The notes under the pieces: model-generated
Told to the model about the DNA's origin: nothing
Databases searched by the model: none
Seen by the model: only the letters and a program-made list of their open reading frames with translations
From: Lachnospira sp. UBA2821
Lineage (GTDB): Bacteria > Bacillota > Clostridia > Lachnospirales > Lachnospiraceae
DNA: 50,872 bases
Assembly: GCA_002351535.1 (NCBI GenBank)
Contig: DEGR01000068.1
Location: forward strand, 1 to 50,872
Direction: 5' to 3'
Position numbers and translations under genes: made by a program
Shown here: one piece after another, positions 49,381 to 50,872 of the stretch
Layout of the letters: the number at the start of each line of letters is the position of its first letter
Position numbering within the stretch: position 1 is the stretch's first letter

Positions 49381-50631
49381 ATGCTAGACAGTATTAAAGT
49401 TGGTAATTTTATAATGGGAAAACGTAAGTCTCTTGGGTTGACACAGCAACAGCTGGCTGACAAACTAAATGTTTCTTTTCAGGCAATTTCAAAATGGGAG
49501 AATGGAACTACATACCCTAATATTGAAATATTAAGAGATCTGGCGATTGCGTTAGATGTTTCCGTTGATGAGATTTTGGCGGGAAGTGAAAAAGATGTAG
49601 ATGGCTTATCCTATAGTAAAGCGGGAATCGATATTACCTATACAGATACAATTAAAAAAGAAATGTCAAAGCATTTGGAAACCAAGGACAAACGTGTTTT
49701 GAATGGCTTGGGACCATTTGCTTCGTTATACGATATTAAATTTCCTAAGATTGAGAATCCTGTTTTAGTATTAAAGTCAGAGGAACCGGGTTCTAAGCAA
49801 AAGCTTGCTATGGAGTATGGATATACAGAATCCATTTGTCACGATATGATAAATCATCTGGTGAATGACGTTGTGGTTATGGGTGCAAAACCGTTGGCTG
49901 TGTTGGATACAATTGTGTGTGGAAATGCAGAGAAAGACACAATAAAATCATTGGTAAAGGGTGTTTCGGAGGCGTGTAGAGAAAATGAATGTTCACTTGT
50001 AGGTGGAGAAACATCTATTCAGCCATTGGTGGTAGAATCAGGAGTTTATGTGCTTACTTCAAGTATTGCCAGTATTGTTGAGAAATCCAAGGTAATTGAC
50101 GGTTCTGCAATTGAAAAAGGAGATGCCGTTTTAGCAATTGCTTCAAATGGATTACATACAAATGGTTATTCATTGGTTCGGCTGTTGATGGATAAGATGC
50201 CTCAAATCAAATTGGATAAGATAGACGGATTAACATTCATAGAGCAGATCATGAAACCACATACACCATATTATAAATCAATCAAAGGGTTGTTTGATAA
50301 AGATGTTATTCATGGAATGGCTCATATTACAGGTGGAGGAATAGAAGGAAATTTGTGTAGAGTAATTCCAGAAGGTTTATGTGCTAAAATCGACTTATCA
50401 AAGTTGAATGTATTGAACATATTTAAGTATATTCGGAATAGTGGTAATATCAGTGATGAAGAAATGCTACGGACATTTAATTGCGGTGTAGGTTTTAATG
50501 TGGTTGTAGCACAGAAAGATAAAGATATGGTGATGAGACATATTAATCAGTTTTATAATTGTTATGAGATTGGATTAATAGAAGAGGGAGCGCATAAAGT
50601 AGTATTTGAAAATCGAATGACTTGGCTGTAG
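49381..50631 (+). CDS. XRE-type HTH domain fused to an AIR-synthase (PurM)-like protein
   Basis: A 416-aa single frame. Residues 1-68 are an XRE helix-turn-helix (LTQQQLADKLNVSFQAISKW). From SYSKAGIDI (77) to the end it follows PurM, the phosphoribosylformylglycinamidine cyclo-ligase: NDVVVMGAKPL (162-172), SLVGGET (205-211), LHTNGYSLVR, HITGGGIEGN and TFNCGVGF. The nucleotide-loop motif DGVGTK of PurM is replaced by EEPGSK (134-139). Either it is a regulator that uses the PurM fold to sense a purine-like ligand, or an enzyme that also controls its gene. It does not sit in a pur operon. Start set by GGAGG upstream. Confidence 0.88.
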   Translation: MLDSIKVGNFIMGKRKSLGLTQQQLADKLNVSFQAISKWENGTTYPNIEILRDLAIALDVSVDEILAGSEKDVDGLSYSKAGIDITYTDTIKKEMSKHLETKDKRVLNGLGPFASLYDIKFPKIENPVLVLKSEEPGSKQKLAMEYGYTESICHDMINHLVNDVVVMGAKPLAVLDTIVCGNAEKDTIKSLVKGVSEACRENECSLVGGETSIQPLVVESGVYVLTSSIASIVEKSKVIDGSAIEKGDAVLAIASNGLHTNGYSLVRLLMDKMPQIKLDKIDGLTFIEQIMKPHTPYYKSIKGLFDKDVIHGMAHITGGGIEGNLCRVIPEGLCAKIDLSKLNVLNIFKYIRNSGNISDEEMLRTFNCGVGFNVVVAQKDKDMVMRHINQFYNCYEIGLIEEGAHKVVFENRMTWL

Positions 50632-50719
50632 CATACATAAATTTAGCAATTTGGGAACAGCGGTTAAGCATAATATGTTTTATAGTATAACTACCACGTG
50701 GAAATGGAAGGTGATGGTT

Positions 50720-50872
50720 ATGAATCAGATTATTAAATATATTGAATTGCACTTAGAAGATGACTTGACTATAAAACAGTTGGCGGATGTAGCCGGATAT
50801 TCGGAATATTATTTTATTCGTGTATTCAAGTCTTATACAAATCAGACTGTGATGTTGTATCATAATAGTTGA
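50720..50872 (+). pseudogene. truncated AraC-family HTH regulator
   Basis: From ATG 50720 (GGAAGG 8 bases upstream) it reads a clear AraC-type first helix-turn-helix (IIKYIELHLEDDLTIKQLADVAGYSEYYFIRVFKSYT). It then stops at 50870, 50 codons in, where the family would continue with its second helix-turn-helix. The last residues (VMLYHNS) do not fit, suggesting a frameshift near 50845. The window ends here, so the rest cannot be examined. Confidence 0.65.

Noticed and set aside
49381..50631. Selenide water dikinase (SelD)
   Set aside because: SelD shares the PurM superfamily fold, but the SYSKAGIDI, GGET, HITGGG and TFNCGVG motifs match PurM, and there is no SelD N-terminal Cys/Sec motif.
40010..50872. 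Integrative and conjugative element with its own transfer machinery
   Set aside because: No VirB4, coupling ATPase, or other type IV secretion gene is visible; only mobilization genes are present in the window.

Overview
The window looks like a chromosomal segment of a low-GC member of the Clostridia, most likely a Lachnospiraceae species (Lachnospira, Roseburia or Butyrivibrio type). This is inferred from the gene order around the S10-spc-alpha cluster, the KOW-domain gene between map and infA, the secreted multi-domain amylase with a Thr/Glu/Lys/Pro linker, and a T-box ahead of aspS-gatCAB. TGA is used only as a stop. I saw no tRNA, rRNA or CRISPR array.

Left part (1-18.8 kb). A small lipoprotein gene runs leftward. 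A secreted GH13 alpha-amylase with starch-binding and surface-type domains follows. Next comes a T-box-controlled operon for tRNA-dependent amidation: aspS, gatC, gatA, gatB. It continues into a YlmH-type RNA-binding gene whose start appears to be AUA, then a tagD-type cytidylyltransferase, a coiled-coil protein and a MATE transporter. An ABC-2 export operon ends in what looks like the truncated start of a sensor kinase. A leftward RlmI/K-type methyltransferase and an ECF sigma/membrane-bound anti-sigma pair complete the block.

Central part (18.8-39.8 kb). This is a complete S10-spc-alpha ribosomal supercluster: rpsJ, rplC, rplD, rplW, rplB, rpsS, rplV, rpsC, rplP, rpmC, rpsQ, rplN, rplX, rplE, rpsN (zinc type), rpsH, rplF, rplR, rpsE, rpmD, rplO, secY, adk, map, a KOW gene, infA, rpmJ, rpsM, rpsK, rpsD, rpoA and rplQ. 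ecfA1-ecfA2-ecfT-truA and rplM-rpsI follow. Near-consensus promoters lie before rpsJ, rpmJ and rplM. Structured leaders lie before rpsJ and rplM, and a possible one before rpsM.

Right part (39.8-50.9 kb). Immediately after rpsI begins a mobilizable element. It has a leftward tyrosine integrase and Cro/C1-type repressor, a divergent small control gene, a MobC-like gene, a GC-rich oriT with an IncQ-like nic core, a MobA/MobL relaxase split by a one-base frameshift, and coiled-coil/membrane genes that overlap the relaxase C-terminus in another frame. No conjugation (type IV secretion) genes are seen, so the element would be mobilized in trans. The right end could not be placed. Accessory genes follow: a winged-helix / methyltransferase-like / DUF1848 (radical-SAM-type cysteine cluster) cassette, a Schlafen-AlbA ATP-binding regulator, a nitroreductase, an XRE-HTH domain fused to an AIR-synthase (PurM) homologue, and a broken AraC-type gene at the edge.

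The most interesting items are the GAAC (overlapping Glu/Asn codon) T-box specifier, the HTH-PurM fusion, the DUF1848 cassette, the S10 leader, the AUA-start ylmH and the overlapping frames in the relaxase tail.
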